Assembly: GCA_015179125.1 (NCBI GenBank)
Contig: WHVA01000512.1
Span: 1-64,000 of the forward strand
Direction: 5' to 3'
Length of the DNA stretch: 64,000 bases
Source of the DNA: Gautieria morchelliformis
Taxonomy: Eukaryota; Basidiomycota; Agaricomycetes; Gomphales; Gomphaceae
The notes under the pieces are model-generated. The model made no database searches. It had not been told where the DNA came from and saw only the letters and a list, made by a program, of their open reading frames with translations. Both the position numbers and the translations under genes were made by a program. This document shows, in pieces, positions 22,401 through 32,999 of this stretch (positions are counted from its first letter, which is position 1; each line of letters starts with the position of its first letter).

Positions 22401-25135
22401 ACACCCAACAAACACCAACCATAAATCAACATCGAACCACCATCCACGGGTCAGACACAAAATCCACAATCCATAATCCACAACCCACAATCCACAACCC
22501 ACAACCCACAATCAACGTCCAGTCGCCCATCACCAAGTAAAGCAGAGACCGCCTCCAACTACCCACAATCACAGAACCCGCACCAGCGCACCATTCGTAT
22601 CCCCGCGGCCCCGTCTCGAAAAACGAGTAGGCCAATATGCGACTATATAATAAAGACCAAAGAACGAGGCATGCGAAAAAAGGACAGCAAAAAGCGAAAG
22701 AACCCGGATATGCGAAAATCACATAAGTCAGAAGTTCGCCCAATGTTCGGCGCGCCCGAGAGATAGAACCGTGCCGAGGAACCGGGTATGAGAAACAATG
22801 ATCGGAATAAATGGGGATGATGCCAAAAATGAATAGAGAGAAGCAAGCGAGGAATGAATGAATGGCGAGTATGGTTATGAGTAAGATATGAATGATGAGA
22901 ATTGAGGGTGCATTGCGTAGAAGAGAGGATAAAACCCGGCGGGCGAGCCACGATTGCATCGAATCAGCGGCAAGCTTGCGAGAACCCACGATAGGACGGC
23001 ACGAATACCAAATACAGCCCACTGCCAAGATCAGAAAGGCAGTCAGAAATTCAAACGGGGCTGAGAACGCGACGACACAGATGTGGCGCCCTAGCACTGC
23101 ACCACCACAAATCAGACGTTAAACACCACCCACAGCGCGCATATTGATGAAACCACCACGACGTAAAATGAATGAATCACGATGAACCCTACCGCCCAAA
23201 AAGGAATGCAAGTGAGGGATAATCCCGCCGGAAGGGAGTGAGGTGGAGGCTCGCTCCGTCGTAAGCGATGACAGCATTTACACCAGAACGAACGTCAGAA
23301 CACAGGACGGCAGGTCCCCAAAGAGTAAGACCATCACGAAGGATGCCACTGCTTGTGATCGATGCCGGGCTGGAGAAAGGTCGTGCCGGTGTCGATTGAG
23401 AAAGGCCGCAATAGGAGGACGGGCGCACTTGGCGCAACAGACAGCAAACCGCCTTGAGGGACGTGCCAGCCAACAAACGACGAGGGACGCAACAAAAGGG
23501 TCGACGTGCCAACAAGACCCTCGGGAAGGACGTGCCAAACGAGGCACGAAGGACGAAATAACGGAAGAGGAAGAAGGACGAACAGACGGATAAATAACAC
23601 GATAGAAGGACGGGCGACGCAACGACAAACATGAGACAACACTCACATGAGAGGATCGTCCCGGGTAATTTGGTTTTACCTGCGGCGGTGAAAAGGAAAG
23701 AAGACAGAAGCGGTGTCAGCGGCCATGTCAGGCTTAATAAGGGATGGTAAGGGGGTCAGGAATCAATAGTCGGGTAAGGAATGGTGTAGGGAGTGTGCCA
23801 GGATAACCGTAACCATAACCGTAATCAGAAGGAAGGAAGGTTAAGAGATATAAGAGTAAGAGAAGAGGGAGGAATAATACGGAGGAGTAATGCAGAAGAA
23901 TAATAAGAAACGGCAGGCGTAAGCGTAAAATGAAGCATAAGCACAAAATAAAAGGGAAAAAAATGCACAAGGAGAAGTGAGTGTAACATTAAGAATAAGA
24001 CCGGCACCGGGCGGGTGTGGGCCAATGGGGACGGGAGACGTCGGGTAATGAGAAGGGTCATGACGAGGCGTCATGACTAGCGAGAAGGCGGGAATGATGA
24101 CTAGACAAGGGAATTATGGGGCGATCATGACGGGGAGACTAGAACGGCAAGTGATGCGGGATGCGGGATACGGGATGCGGGACGAGGTGCGGAAGCGAGA
24201 GGCACCAGGGCGCCGAAAGGGACAAGTAAAGGCTAAGGGCGAGAGAAAGGACGAAACAATGAATGGGAACTGAAAGGAAGAGAGAGAGGCGAGCAGTATT
24301 CGGACGGGAAAGGGGACGGAAGAGGACGGAGAGGCAGTACGCTCAAGCTTTAACCTCTAAGCGCTAAGTATGAGGAAGAATATAGAAGGCGCCATTAAGG
24401 GCAAATGAACGTTATGCAAGGGAAGCGAGACAACTGGAGGCGGGAAAGAAGGATCAGAGCCCATGTAGTGCAAAGCTAACTCAAAACCCAAACCCACCCA
24501 GCCCTCAATAATAATAACATGAAGAGGAAAAACAATGGGAGGCAGCAAGGAAGAGAAGAAAGCAGCGGTGAAATGAATGAAAGACGCAGCCAGGCTGTAC
24601 TGCACGACAGCGCGAGGACGAAACGCGAAACACGCACATAGTATGCGCCCGCAACGCACGCTGCCCAGGGCCTGTCCGCGCGTGCCTGTTTGAGGGTAGG
24701 CGGCGCGCGTACCTGCGCGTCCCCTCCGGCTCCGCCCCCGCCCTGTCCACGCCCCCCGTCTCCTTGCCCGCGTGCGCCCGCGGCGCCCCCGGGCTCCACG
24801 AAGACCCCCACAAACAAGTCCCCCGCGCCGCGCACGCAGAAATACGCCTCGAACGCCGCCAGCGTGAGCGGCCCCTCCTGCGGGTACGTCGTGCCCCGTG
24901 CGAGCTCGTCGTTGAAGAGGGCGTGCAGGTGGGCGGGGAGGTCGGCGGGGTGTGGGTGGGCTGCTGCTGGGGAGGGGGCCTCGGAGGCGGGGAGGTGGTA
25001 CACGGCTAGCAGGGCCGGGGGATCCGTGGGGGACACAGTGCTGCCGGGGTGGGGGCGCGGGGAGCGTAGCCCCAGCACCATCGGTTCCAGCTGTACTTGC
25101 GCGCGTCGTGTGGTGATGGGCCCGTATGCAGACAT
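19449..25135 (-). CDS. GNAT-family N-acetyltransferase with kilobase introns, 282 aa
   Basis: Four minus-strand exons: 24638-25135, 23647-23679, 20262-20413, 19449-19614; 849 nt, phase-checked. Introns are 958, 3233 and 647 nt, against about 55 nt elsewhere in the window. Exon 1 (166 codons) ends at GAYY; exon 2 encodes only VKPNYPGRSSH; exon 3 starts ICNAGFLVAPSSRNMGVATA, with the GNAT acetyl-CoA loop R190-N-M-G-V-A, then APRLGYKASVFNLVYVTN; exon 4 gives IWDRLGFEKVGRIP and an acidic tail. The pattern YxKPNxPGR-SH-xCNAGF is that of fungal acetyltransferases of the Mpr1 (azetidine-2-carboxylate/proline-analogue) type, so a small-amino-acid substrate is likely but unproven. Exon 1 has a Gly-rich low-complexity insert before the conserved core. 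Divergent from SAM50. Confidence 0.87.
21416..21436. repeat. (ATCT)n microsatellite inside GNAT intron 2
   Basis: About five units of ATCT/CTAT in a row, within the 3.2-kb intron. Confidence 0.8.
22459..22513. repeat. Imperfect minisatellite inside GNAT intron 2
   Basis: Alternating CCACAATCCA and CCACAACCCA units, about seven in a row, one strand nearly free of G. It lies in the 3.2-kb intron and encodes nothing credible. Confidence 0.8.
23430..23585. repeat. Degenerate GGACGTGCCAA-type repeat inside GNAT intron 2
   Basis: Several scattered copies of GGACGTGCCA(A/G) and GGCACGAAGGACG, about 100 bp from the 33-nt exon 2. The spacing is irregular, so only the motif recurrence is certain. Confidence 0.5.
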
Positions 25136-25321
25136 GCGTGTATCCGTGTATCCGTATTCCGCGCCGTGTGTATGTATCCGTGCAGTATCGACCTACTAGT
25201 ATAGACGTCCGGTGCGTCCAACGTCACGTCTAAACGCACGCGCAACTGCGCCAAAAAAAAAGTACTAGTACGCGTGGCGCCGCGCCACACTTACGCAAGT
25301 TGGATCTCCGACACGGTGCAC
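25136..25321. promoter_or_regulatory. Divergent promoter between GNAT and SAM50
   Basis: Only 186 bp separate the two ATGs. The region includes a run of ten A residues at 25252-25261 and mirrored ACTAGTA motifs (ACTAGTATAGACG near 25194 and AGTACTAGTACG near 25261). Confidence 0.5.
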
Positions 25322-27132
25322 ATGTCCGAGTCGTCGTTACAGGAAGACGTGCTGAAATGGCAGGAGGCCCGCGTGGAGCGCAGGGTGCGCGGGGAGTATG
25401 AGTCGCAGCTGCTCAGGCATTCCGAGCTGGTACGCGCGACACGCCCGTCCTCGATGCTCGCTCACGTTATGGCCCCAGGTACATGGCAACCTCACGCTGC
25501 CCCTTCGCATTCGGGCAGTGCGCGTCGAGGGTGCGCCGCGCACCCGCGCGTCCTTCCTCGCGTCCATCATAGACCCGCTGTTGTCAGCCAATGTCCCTAC
25601 ACAAGTATCTGCCGCAGAGCCCCCGCCCCCCCAGACCCTAGAATCCGCGCTCCACACCACGCGCCGCATCTCCGACGTCCTGATCCGCTCCGACATCTTC
25701 TCCTCCGTCGCGCCCCGTCTCGAAGTGAGCCGCGATGCGCGCGCGCAGCTCGGGGACGTGGACCTCGTCATTCGCTGTCGCGAGCGCGGCCGTTTCTTCC
25801 TCAAGACCGCGACGGAGATCGGGAACAACGAGGGCACCGCGGTGAGTGCGGAGCTCCGTCTGGACGCTCCGGCCGCTGACCGTCCTTCAGAGCGCAACGG
25901 CGCGCGTGCGCAACATCTTTGGGGGGACGGAAAATTTCGATGCCTCGATCTCGTATGGCTCGCACACCAGGCATGCGTTCTCTGCTGCACTCTCTATGCC
26001 GCTCTCGCCCTCTCTTCGCACCACGGGAATGTTGTCTCTGTACGGGACGGAACGCGACCTGTCGCGGTTCGCAAGTTGCCGGGAAGCCCTGAAGGGTGCC
26101 CGGGCCGCTATTAGGGTGAGCTGAGTGAGTTTACTGTCGAGGACGGGACGGCATGGGGGATGCTTATGTTGTTGCAGACGGGCTCCTTGTATGGCTCGCA
26201 CGAGTTTGCGTATGAAGCTGTGCTGCGCCATGTGGGGGATCTGAGCGCTGGGGCGTCGGTGAGGTATGCCTGGGGCATGTGCGCCGCGGACAGAGTTTTT
26301 GGGCTGACGTGCGGGGGATTGCAGCATTCGTGAAGCTGCGGGATTCACGACGAAAATGTCAGTTTCGCACGTGTTCGTGCGGGATACGCGCGACTCTGCT
26401 GCCACGCCGACACGTGGGTGGTATCTCAAGCTGATGCAGGCAGGTGTCGTATTGGATGGAAACAGGCCTGGCTGATTCGTTTGACAGGAACTGGCGGGAT
26501 TCGGTGGCGATGCATCGTTCTTCAAGTCGGAGGGGGTTTCTCAGGTGGCACGATACGTGGGCTGTGGTCAGGTACAGTTTGCAACGGATATGGGTATTGG
26601 GGTGTGCCTAATTTGTGTACAGACGGTCTCGTTCTCTACTCGGGCAGGTGTTCTGTACCCACTGGGCCCCAACTACCGGGGGCTCTTCAACGACCGGTTC
26701 CAGCTTGGGGGCCCTTTCAGCGTGCGCTCGTTCAGGGGCAACTCTCTAGGGCCGAGAGACGGATGTATGTGTTTTCGTGTTGTACTGGATGGGGCGATGC
26801 TGAGGTGACTGTCAGCTGATTCGTTGGGCGGGGACGTATATTGGGCGGTGGGGGCGAGTCTGGTCGGGGATATGCCGGGCAAAGGACACTGGCCGGTGAA
26901 GACGCACTTGTTTGTCAACGCCGGGCGACTGGACAGGCTTGAGCGAGCGGGGTCGCTGGGCGACACGGTGCGCAGCAGCGTGTGGCCGCCCTCTGTGTCG
27001 GCCGGGATAGGGCTGCTGTACCGCTTCGAGCCGATTCGCGTGGAAGTGAACTTTGCGATGCCACTGGCCGCTGCGCGATCGGACGGCCTCCAGCGAGGAT
27101 TCCAAGCCGGGGTCGGATTGGAATTTATGTAG
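25322..27132 (+). CDS. SAM50: SAM50/Omp85, mitochondrial outer-membrane beta-barrel assembly, 479 aa
   Basis: Eight exons: 25322-25429, 25479-25841, 25891-26115, 26178-26263, 26325-26439, 26488-26571, 26623-26764, 26816-27132; 1440 nt, phase-checked. Sam50 is the pore of the sorting and assembly machinery that inserts barrel proteins. Residues about 45-160 form the single POTRA domain (LRIRAVRVEG, then ISDVLIRSDIFSSV). The barrel follows, with SYGSHTRHAFSAAL, LYGSHEFAYEAVLRH, DRFQLGGPFSVRSFRGNS and GPRDGSDSLGGDVYW (the conserved R-G-F-type loop region), HWPVKTHLFVNAG, and the C-terminal strand RGFQAGVGLEFM, a good beta-signal. Intron 5 (26440-26487) needs a GC donor (ATGCAG/GCAGGT). Intron 6 (51 nt) keeps the frame open if retained. 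No presequence, as usual. Confidence 0.94.
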
Positions 27133-28038
27133 GGAGAGGTTTGAAGGGAATGGTGTGCATGGCAGCAAATGCGCAGAGGCTGTTGTGATGATAGGCGCTC
27201 TTGGTAGCCACATATATCTATGGCAGCAGATTCAGTCTATTTGTATTGCGTCATCAGCGAAATGCTAAGGGGACGTGCATGGATGTGAAACGCGGGCGGC
27301 GTGGCAGCAGGCGGGACACGGCGCGCTCGCCAGACACGCACGCGGGATCAAGCATTTCCACAGATCCCCGACCGAAAGCGGACGCGGTGATGTGGGCGCC
27401 CGTGGGGATTAGTGAGTGGCCCGGGTGCCTGGCTGCACGCTGTGGCAGGAAGCGCGCGGGCAGCCGTGCAGATCCCGGCACGCATCGGGCGGGACCCCGG
27501 GGCCCGGGGATCCTCCCGATTGGGCTCGAGTGGTCGAGAAGCGCAGACAGCGCCCGCGATAGGAGAGTCGGGCACCGCCACGCGTGCCTCGCCTCGCGGC
27601 GCGTGGGAGCATGCCGAGATCGCAGTATTATTATTTCCCAACGCTAGCGCTACAATAAGTACAGACTGTCCGATTATCAATACCATTATTATCCAAGCAT
27701 ATATGCGTCCACCAGCGACTCGCACCGCGTTCAGACAGTCTCGAGTCATGGAATATTGAATGTGTGTAGTACAAATGCAGGTAAATGACGACGATGCCAA
27801 CGGATATCGAGAAAATGGAACGAGCAAGAGCAAAACGGCTGGCCGCGTGTGAGACCGGGCGGCAGGGCGTGGCGCGCACGCCTGCCCATGCTGGAGATGT
27901 GTAAATCAAGCAGGCAGCAGCCCGCTGGCTGGTCAGATAGATATGCGCCGGAATCCAGTGAGCCAAGAACAGAACCAAGATCCAATCAAAAATCCCCGCC
28001 CAACACACCAGTGCGTCGTCCCCGCCCGCCGCCGCGCG
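27133..28038. other. Convergent intergenic region
   Basis: GC-rich sequence between the stops of SAM50 (plus) and the cyclin gene (minus). Open frames exist on both strands because of the base composition, but none has a motif. No gene is supported. Confidence 0.5.
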
Positions 28039-29538
28039 CTACCACACCGTCCGCGACGAGTATGCAAACGACGGATCCCGTCCCAGCTTGCTCTTCGGCA
28101 TCGACGCCATGCTCAGCGTGCTCGCCGCACTCGCGCTGCTCAGCGCGCTGTCCGTCCGCGTCGGCGCCGCGCTGGCCGCCGCCCCGGACCCAGAGCTCGC
28201 GTGCGCAGACTCCGCCCGCGGCTCCGCGAACTGCATTTTATCCCCAAACCCACCCGCCCCACCGCCCTCCATCCGCCCGACAAACGTCGGCGTCGCTGCG
28301 ACCCCGAACCCGCCCCCAAACTTGTCCCCGTCCATCCGCGCGAACACGCCGCCGGCGGAAAACGCGTTGCCGATCCCACCGTCGTACCCGACGCTGACGA
28401 TCGTCGCCTCGTCTTCCTCGTCGCTCTGCGGCGTGAGACACGTCGTCGACGACGCGGGCGAGGGCGACGCCGAGTCTGCGTCCGCTTCGCGCACGTCGTG
28501 CATGGGCGACACCACGATGGCGTGTGTCGAGAGCGCGTGCGCGAGCGTCGAGGAGGACGCCCGGCTCCGTGGCGGGTGGTGCAGGGGCGGCGTGCGTGGA
28601 AGCGCGCGGCGGTCATGGGTGGTGGCACGTGCATGCAGCGGGGAGCTTGCGCTCGTATTTTGCGGCGCGTGTGCATTTTGGGGGCTGGCGCGGGGCGCGG
28701 GCGCGAGCGGCGGGACGGGGACCCGCGCGACCGGCTGGCGGCGGTGCGGGGACTCTGGCGGCGTGGGCGGCGCGGGCGGCGTCGCGGGCACGGACGCGGC
28801 GGACGTGGTGAGGTGCATGTGCGACGCGGCGGCGTCCGCGTCGACGGGGGTGGCGGGAGAGCTGGTCGCGGCGGGGGCGGCGGGCTGCGGCGGGTGCACA
28901 AACGGCGGGCACGGCCCGTTGGGCGCATACTCCTTGCGCACGCGGGCGTCGAACTCGACGAGGTCCTTGGGCGGGATGTTGAGGATCCAGTCGAGATACC
29001 CGCACATCTCGCGCTCCATCTGGTTGATCTCGCGGAGGCTGAACATGCCCTGCCCGACGACCGTCCAGCTCTTGTTGCTGTACGTGTCGTCGCAGACCAC
29101 CTTGCTGGCGATCATGAACGCGGAGATGAACAGCCGGTGCCCGGAGGACCCGCGGGCGGCCGGGAAGCGGGACTTGAGGCGGGAGAGGAGGAAGAGCGCG
29201 GTGAAGGTCACGGAGGGGTGGAGGCGGGTGCGGTGGAGGGCATACGCCACGAAGTGGGCGAGGGTGGGGGTGGGGGTGGACGGGGACGCGGAGGAGGGCG
29301 GGGGCGGTTGGGACAGGCGAAGAGCGCCTGGATGAAGCGTTGGCAGAGGTGGGCGGTGTCGGCGTGGCCGTAGTAGGGGTCCTGGGGTGGGGCAGGCTGG
29401 GGAGCATGAGCACGGGGACGGGCGCAGACGGGAAGGACTCACGACGGGGCCCTGGTAGGACGACTGGCGGTGGCTCTTGGGCGCGGTGCGGCGGAGGGGC
29501 GACGGGTGTCGTGGGACGTAGGGTCCAGCGACGGACAT
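28039..29538 (-). CDS. Pcl/Pho80-type cyclin
   Basis: Exon 1 29443-29538 (MSVAGPYVPRHPSPLRRT...), a 61-nt GTGAGT...CCCAG intron, then 28039-29381. Pcl cyclins bind the Pho85 kinase. The cyclin box is clear: DPYYGHADTAHLCQRFIQ, then HFVAYALHRTRLHPSVTF, FPAARGSSGHRLFISAFMIA, KVVCDDTYSNKSWTVV, MFSLREINQMEREMCGYLDW. A Ser/Pro/Ala-rich tail of about 250 residues follows. The first helix (RFIQALFACP) and the rest of the box lie in different frames, with no AG acceptor between them to allow an intron. The change falls in a C-rich linker (about 29276-29320), so either a real frameshift or a base-count error in homopolymers is present. Confidence 0.85.
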   Translation of the reverse strand: MSVAGPYVPRHPSPLRRTAPKSHRQSSYQGPVVSPSRLRPSPCSCSPACPTPGPLLRPRRHRPPLPTLHPGALRLSQPPPPSSASPSTPTPTLAHFVAYALHRTRLHPSVTFTALFLLSRLKSRFPAARGSSGHRLFISAFMIASKVVCDDTYSNKSWTVVGQGMFSLREINQMEREMCGYLDWILNIPPKDLVEFDARVRKEYAPNGPCPPFVHPPQPAAPAATSSPATPVDADAAASHMHLTTSAASVPATPPAPPTPPESPHRRQPVARVPVPPLAPAPRASPQNAHAPQNTSASSPLHARATTHDRRALPRTPPLHHPPRSRASSSTLAHALSTHAIVVSPMHDVREADADSASPSPASSTTCLTPQSDEEDEATIVSVGYDGGIGNAFSAGGVFARMDGDKFGGGFGVAATPTFVGRMEGGGAGGFGDKMQFAEPRAESAHASSGSGAAASAAPTRTDSALSSASAASTLSMASMPKSKLGRDPSFAYSSRTVW

Positions 29539-30461
29539 GTTCGTGGGGCGGGCGGGAGGTGGAGAGAGAGAAAACGAAGAGGATTATAAGGATGCGGGCG
29601 CGTGGCATCCGCGGGGAAGGGCAAATACGAAATATTTTGGAACATGCCTTATGCGGACGCTACAGTGCAGTCGTGATCTCCCACAACACCGCCACAAATG
29701 ATTACGTAATTCGCGGGTTTCGCGCGGCGTATTAGATAATCAAATATTCCCCCGTTTCTTCCGTCACTGTCCCTCCCCGCACCGCACCCCCTCCACACCA
29801 CTGTGGCCAACACGTGTCCCCAGACTCGCCACCGCCCAATCGAGCGTCCCTTTCTGCCCGGTCCGGCAGACGCCCGGCTATCCAGCGGCCACGGCGCCGG
29901 GTATTCACGCTCACACCGCCGCATCACTCCTATGTGTCTCACCACTGTCTCGCCGGTCCACAGCCACCCGCACCATACAGCCTGGATCCCCGTCACATCC
30001 CGCTGGTCGACACTGCGCCTCGCCGTGCCGCTCCATCAATACCCGGCGACTTATCCCACCCGCTCTGGGCAGACAATGGGACGTGCCCTGATAACTGTCA
30101 AAGGGCTGCAGGTGAGCCCCAGACTCAGGCCGCGCGCGATGCCGCTTTTGCGCGACCTGCACCATCGTTGGAACACAAAGGTGACCAACGGGGAGACAGG
30201 GACGGGCGGTGATGCGATCCTAGAGGCGGCTGCTGCGCCGCAGACACATGCCTTCAGCCTCAGATGGCCTAGACGAACGAGCTTGAGACAAGAAGAGAAG
30301 CGGTAGCCATGCTTGCGTTAATGTTAATATCCTCGAGTGTTATCGGTGTTTCACCCAATCCATTCACCTCGACTGTTACCATATCCTTCTTAATATTATC
30401 ATCACCATCACGCATCACAAGCCATACAATGCATTACACAAAACTTAATCTGCTCAGCAAG

Positions 30462-30600
30462 CACCTGCCACCGCAATCATCAGCCCAACATCCCAGTAAG
30501 GTTACGCCACATTGCATTCACCCGCACCTGCCACTGCGACCATCATCGCTTGGATCAAGATCCCACTAAGGTCGCACCACCATTAAATTCACCCGCCAGT
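30462..30600. repeat. Diverged tandem repeat, unit about 70 bp
   Basis: CACCTGCCACCGCAATCATC...ATTCACCCG and CACCTGCCACTGCGACCATC...ATTCACCCG stand head to tail,  sharing also AT/GATCCCA(G/C)TAAGGT. A shorter third fragment (CACCCGCCACCCCGC) follows. Confidence 0.65.
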
Positions 30601-31484
30601 CCACGATAACCACCCGCCACCCCGCAACACCGTTGACAGCCCATTAATCACGACCGATCGCCCACTTAGCACCAGCACCACCTACCGATCATCCAGGTCC
30701 TGAGGCCTGATCTGCTAGCCACCAGCAATAAGGCTTAGGTACTGGATAATATCGGGGGATAAGGTACAGTAAGCACTAGTCCGCCGTCCACCTGCTGTCC
30801 CACATGGTGCCTGCGTCCCTGATCCGCACGCCACGAGGCCGGGGGTCGCGTAATTACCCAGCTCCACCAATGCACTGCGCCCGTGTCCCACTTGACGAGA
30901 CATCGCTCACGTCGAGACCCATGCCTGCATTAATACTGTAGTAGCTGTACTGATTTGCGTCCAACGCCGTTGCTTACGTCTGCGTCCGCCGTCACCGTCA
31001 CTGGGGCCCGATGCTGTCCAAGGTTAGTGTGTTGTTAATTGTGCGGCGACTGGCCCGCAGACGGCGGGCGTGCCTGCCCTCCCGATCATACTTATGTCCG
31101 CGATCAACGGTGGTGGCCCCGGCGTCCCGTGTCCATCGGTTCTCCCAAGTCCGCGCGTGTCCTGCGTCCTCTCAGTCCACCGTCCGTCCTCCCTCCTGCT
31201 CGAATACAGAGCAATTGGCGACGTGCCCCGGGTACCCGCATACCAGACGTCGATTGCCTGCGCACGACCGGCTCGGTAGCCTCGAAAGGACTCGAGGCGT
31301 TGAGGTCCTCCTTAGCGTCCCGTTCCGGCGACCGACCCGACCACCGACCCGGTCTTCGACTCCCAAGGTCGACCCTGATCCGCATCCGTGTCCAAACCTG
31401 GGGCCCAAGCGCGTCCGGCATAAAACTGGCCCCCGGCTCGAGGGGCCCCCCGCGCCGAGTCAGTACTGTATATAAGAGCAGTGA

Positions 31485-31665
31485 TGATCAGACGCGGCCT
31501 CGGGAACGACGCGCAAAACGCGGGCTTGTCACAATGCAAGATAGGCTATGCAGCCGGCAGCGATCAGCATACGAAGGCATATGATAAGACGCGGCCTCGG
31601 GGCGGCGCTCAAGATGCGCGCGGGCTCGCCGCGACGCAAGGTATGCAGGCGATGCAGCTGGAGTC
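31485..31665. repeat. Diverged tandem repeat, unit about 97 bp
   Basis: GATCAGACGCGGCCTCGGG at 31487 and GATAAGACGCGGCCTCGGG at 31583 begin two similar units. Both go on through a GCGGGCT(T/C)G(T/C)C block, then GCAAG(A/G)TA and GCAG(C/G). The two copies are separated by about 20 bp of unmatched sequence. Confidence 0.7.
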
Positions 31666-32999
31666 GCACGCTGCGCAGGCTCTGCAGGGGTGTTCCATGC
31701 CTGGACGGGCGGGTGTGAGTGCTGCGGGAGGGAAGCGCGGGGCGGGCGGTGCAGTGGAACGGCAGGCTTCTTGCCGCCCATGCAGGAGGACGCAGGAGGC
31801 GACAGTGCGGGGGCCGGGGCGGCGGCGCGCGGGCTCTCGCGCGGATCGGCAGCGGGCACTGCGTCCTGTGGGCGGCGGGGGGCGACGCCGTGAGCGAGCG
31901 GACAGCCCTGGGACGTCGCCCCGAGCCGGAAAGACACGCACGAGACGACCCCCTGCACCCAGCATACAAAGAATGGAGAACGACGCGCAGCGCACGACGC
32001 ACGACAAACGTGCCCATCTGCTGCGCCTTGATGGTATGCGCAGGAAATGCAGGATGCGGTGTGAAACGCGCCAAGACGCGACGCAAGAGGCAAAAGCAAG
32101 ACACGTCCCAAGACGGGTGCAGGACTCGTGCACAGAACGCCAAGATCGCCTCCCATGCACGAGTACACTGCCGCGAACCCCGGAGGCCACGGTCCCTACG
32201 CAGCGAAGAGTGGTGGAGTCTTGGAGGTGAGGTGCCTGATAGTCCCTCGTCCGCAGTCCCTAGTCAGCGCAACCTTCGGGTGGCGGGTGATGGGTTCTGG
32301 GACTGCTGAGCCACCAGGTGAAGGCATGGAGGTTGGGGAAGCGCTGCCCAGGCTGGAGCCTATTCTGAAACCGAGTCGTGAGGTTTGCTGGGACGAAGGT
32401 GGAGGCCTGGGAATAAAGGTGACGGCCGCAGAAGGCCCGAGGATGAACATATCACCACGGAGCAATGCAAAGCAGGCGGCCATGCGCGCGCACTTGTCGT
32501 GCCGCATGCAATATTTGCTACAGTAAGGATACACGTAAACGAGATAACTTTCTCAGCTTCGTCCGACGTTGCGCGTCGTCGCGTAACGTCACATTGTGCT
32601 TTTCATTGCGTCACGAATAAAAAGAAACGCAAGCGCGAGGATACCCGAGTCCGTGTCGCGTCGCGTCACATAATAGTCGTCACCAACCAGTGTAAGTAAC
32701 GCAGTCCGGAGATCACAGACCAACATGGCAATTACAGTAACGGCGTGGATCAATGGGTCTCGTGAGCACTGAGCAGGCAGGGACTCGGACTCGCGGCGGG
32801 CCAGAGGGTCAGGGCACGGAGATGGAACAGAGAAAGGAAAGTATGAGCGGGGGCCCTGCGTTCCTGCCAGCAAACTGAACAGAGCAGAGCGAGCAGAGCA
32901 GAGGCCGCACGCGCCAGGTCACGCGCTAGAAAGTCAACTCGAGTCATAATCAAGCGTCCGTGCTACATCGAATCCAGATCCGTCGAATATGAGATGCAA

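Larger units (their letters stand above)
29539..32999. other. GC-rich region without supported gene
   Basis: About 3.4 kb of GC-rich DNA. Long open frames occur on both strands over 29800-30300 and 31480-32300, but they overlap each other and lack domains or a splice pattern, so I treat them as composition effects. Two diverged tandem duplications are listed separately. Confidence 0.5.

Noticed and set aside
22459-22513. Repeat array that could suggest a CRISPR
   Set aside because: Units of about 10 bp without unique spacers; a simple minisatellite in a fungal intron.
29803-30306. Open plus-strand frame of 167 codons
   Set aside because: Low-complexity residues, no motif, no splice or promoter context; likely chance in GC-rich sequence.
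31481-32230. Long open frames on both strands (about 250 and 226 codons)
   Set aside because: They overlap each other in GC-rich DNA with a tandem repeat inside, have no domain or codon pattern, and are expected from base composition.
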